Made by a program: the position numbers and the translations under genes. 7,848 nt of DNA. It comes from Synergistaceae bacterium (GTDB lineage Bacteria; Synergistota; Synergistia; Synergistales; Aminobacteriaceae). The stretch lies in the NCBI GenBank assembly GCA_031270755.1, contig JAISWV010000310.1:1-7848 (forward strand), read 5' to 3'. Shown piece by piece: positions 6,791 through 7,848 of the stretch (position 1 is its first letter; the number at the start of each line of letters is the position of its first letter). A model generated the notes under the pieces. That model had not been told where the DNA came from. It worked only from the letters and a program-made list of their open reading frames with translations, and made no database searches.

Positions 6791-6814
6791 AAATTTTCAT
6801 TAAGCATAAAATTT
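6791..6814. repeat. AT-rich inverted repeat in the livK leader
   Basis: Arms AAATTTT (6791-6797) and AAAATTT (6808-6814) flank a 10-base spacer, CATTAAGCAT. It lies in the transcribed leader about 35 bases before the livK start. As an all-A/T hairpin it would be weak, so it may be a protein-binding site or simply a chance feature of AT-rich DNA. Confidence 0.3.
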
Positions 6815-6855
6815 GAGCGTTTTGTTGTATGACATGTTCCTAAATATGACTGTTC

Positions 6856-6876
6856 ACAAAAATTGGCCATTTTTGT
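6856..6876. promoter_or_regulatory. Inverted repeat just inside the livK transcript, candidate operator
   Basis: Perfect 8-base arms, ACAAAAAT (6856-6863) and ATTTTTGT (6869-6876), flank the 5-base centre TGGCC. Given the promoter immediately upstream, the element covers roughly +5 to +25 of the transcript, a classic position for a repressor operator. In RNA it could also form a small 5' hairpin. No regulator gene is in the window, so the binding factor is unknown. Confidence 0.45.
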
Positions 6877-6887
6877 TTATTCGTTGC

Positions 6888-6916
6888 ATTTTACAAGCGT
6901 GATGGCCTCTTGTCAA
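6888..6916 (-). promoter_or_regulatory. Sigma-70 promoter of the liv operon
   Basis: On the minus strand TTGACA (6916-6911) is a perfect -35 hexamer. It is separated by exactly 17 bases from TAAAAT (6893-6888), a five-of-six match to the -10 consensus. Transcription should start near 6880, giving a leader of about 120 AT-rich bases before the livK ATG at 6756. The promoter lies directly downstream of the P1-peptidase stop. The operon therefore has its own start, although read-through from the peptidase gene is possible because no clear terminator intervenes. Confidence 0.8.
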
Positions 6917-6945
6917 TAACTATATGGCAAAAAAATCGACCCCCG

Positions 6946-6963
6946 CCTCCTTAGCCTCCTTAG
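6946..6963 (-). repeat. Tandem 9-base repeat spanning the P1-peptidase stop codon
   Basis: CTAAGGAGG occurs twice head to tail on the minus strand (6963-6955 and 6954-6946). The first copy contains the peptidase's TAA stop. Each copy includes a full AAGGAGG anti-16S match, yet no credible start codon and reading frame follow at ribosome-binding distance. It looks like a slippage duplication of a Shine-Dalgarno-like sequence that perhaps once served a following gene. Confidence 0.5.
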
Positions 6964-7848
6964 CGCAAGGAGACCTTTACGGGTTGTTTCGGCGCCGTTG
7001 CCAGCGAGGCGGCGCCCTTCACGCCCAAAAGCGTCTCCGCGCCGGCGACGGCATTGACAATTGCGGTCTGCATCGCATTTACGGCCAGCACCCCAAGCAA
7101 GTTCATGTTCACCTCGACGTTTCTCCAAACCATCGACTTCGATTCCACTCCACCCAGTGAAAGAACGAAGATCGTGTCTCCATCGGAAGCAGTGTGGGCC
7201 GGCTTGATCGACCTCGCAAAGCCGTCTTGAGCCATTTCCGCCAATTTTTTCGCTTGTGCTTGGTTGAGGCCCGCGTTGGTAACGACGATTCCGATGGTCG
7301 TGTTTTCCGCGGCTTTTGGGAATTCGTAGCGATCATCCATCGTCCAGGTTTCGATGTCTATGAAAACATTACTTTTGCCGATAGCGTCCGCCACGACAGC
7401 ACCTGCCACGATAGCGCCCGTCGCGGGGTCTGTCACGTTACCTGCCGCGTTGACCGCGACCATCGCGCCCACTATCAAGCCCCCGAATTTAAAGGCGCAG
7501 GAACCGAGTCCGCCTTTCATAGGGGCTCCTCCTATTACCGATGTTCCTTTGCCGACCGTCGCTCCCGTTCCCGCACCCGTGTTGCCGTCTTTCCAAGGGA
7601 GGTCCGCGAAAGCGTTTTCGGCTGCTTTGTAACCCCAAGATTTATCCGGCCGAACAAAGGCATCTCCCAGATCGAGGTCGAACAGAACGGCGGCGGGAAC
7701 GATGGGCACCACCGTGAGCCCCACGTCAAATCCGATCTTTTTCTTTTCCAGGAACTCCATTACACCGTCTGCCGCCGCAAGGCCAAAAGCGCTTCCGCCG
7801 GAGAGCACGACAGCGTTGGCGTTCTGTACCGTCTTTGTAGGGTCGAGC
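6960..7848 (-). CDS. P1-family (DmpA/NylC-like) self-processing peptidase, N terminus outside window
   Basis: This is an Ntn-fold aminopeptidase or amidase of MEROPS family S58/P1. It cleaves itself into alpha and beta chains and then acts on N-terminal residues of small peptides or amides. The frame is open to the right edge. The visible 295 residues begin LDPTKTVQNANAVVLSGGSAFGL, a conserved early segment, so roughly 40-60 N-terminal residues are missing and the GTG at 7808 is internal. Family motifs follow: GNTGAGTGATVGKG, APMKGGLGSCAFKFGGLIVG, and ENTTIGIVVTNAGL. By analogy with NylC, self-cleavage should fall between the Asn codon (7302-7304) and the Thr codon (7299-7301), freeing a catalytic N-terminal Thr and a beta chain of 113 residues. 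The HTASDGDTIFVLS segment (7196-7158) is also conserved. The gene ends 44 bases before the liv promoter's -35. It is probably cytoplasmic; the missing N terminus prevents checking for a signal peptide. Substrate unknown. Confidence 0.9.
   Translation of the reverse strand, partial: LDPTKTVQNANAVVLSGGSAFGLAAADGVMEFLEKKKIGFDVGLTVVPIVPAAVLFDLDLGDAFVRPDKSWGYKAAENAFADLPWKDGNTGAGTGATVGKGTSVIGGAPMKGGLGSCAFKFGGLIVGAMVAVNAAGNVTDPATGAIVAGAVVADAIGKSNVFIDIETWTMDDRYEFPKAAENTTIGIVVTNAGLNQAQAKKLAEMAQDGFARSIKPAHTASDGDTIFVLSLGGVESKSMVWRNVEVNMNLLGVLAVNAMQTAIVNAVAGAETLLGVKGAASLATAPKQPVKVSLR

Noticed and set aside
6757..6959. Riboswitch or T-box in the livK leader
   Set aside because: The leader is short and AT-rich, with no T-box-like specifier and antiterminator elements and no terminator before livK.
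1..7848. CRISPR array, insertion sequence, tRNA or attachment site
   Set aside because: No spaced direct repeats, transposase motifs, terminal inverted repeats or cloverleaf-like sequences were seen. The scar near 1671 has no visible target duplication.

Overview
The window is dominated by one complete high-affinity branched-chain amino acid (Liv/HAAT) ABC importer operon on the minus strand, in the order livK-livH-livM-livG-livF. It is flanked by peptidase genes and by a strip of broken genes. The GC-rich coding style and the pairing of a Liv importer with peptidases (a P1-family peptidase upstream, a PepV-like M20 dipeptidase remnant downstream) suggest an anaerobic bacterium that lives on amino acids and peptides. 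A Synergistota-type organism would fit, but that is inference from gene style and context; no marker gene is present.

Left part (1-1671, plus strand): the window opens in the tail of a hydrophobic protein resembling the C terminus of DUF2339 membrane proteins, apparently split across two frames. An extended -10 promoter then precedes a 398-codon gene for an AlbA_2 (Schlafen/RecG-like) ATP-binding protein. Its GC content looks lower by eye than that of its neighbours. The family's usual C-terminal winged helix is present just downstream but out of frame, and it stops abruptly near 1671.

Scar (about 1570-2082): here the end of the AlbA_2 gene abuts, tail to tail, the remains of a minus-strand PepV-like dipeptidase. 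That remnant survives as three short blocks in three frames, with the metal-binding region between the first two missing. Its start codon lies 5 bases behind the livF stop, so it was probably once the last gene of the liv operon.

Centre (2088-6756, minus strand): livF and livG (ATPases), livM and livH (permeases) are tightly packed. The 110-base gap between livK and livH holds a strong hairpin with a T-tract, read as an attenuator that would let the binding protein be made in excess over the membrane complex. Upstream of livK is a near-consensus sigma-70 promoter with an AT-rich leader of about 120 bases. The leader contains a 21-base inverted repeat placed like an operator, a second AT-rich inverted repeat, and a strong Shine-Dalgarno.

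Right edge (6960-7848, minus strand): most of a P1-family (DmpA/NylC-like) self-cleaving Ntn peptidase or amidase, whose N terminus lies outside the window. The liv genes would import the branched-chain or related amino acids that such peptidases release. I see no mobile element, CRISPR array, tRNA or rRNA, and no convincing new multi-gene system. The most unusual part is the scar between the AlbA_2 gene and livF.
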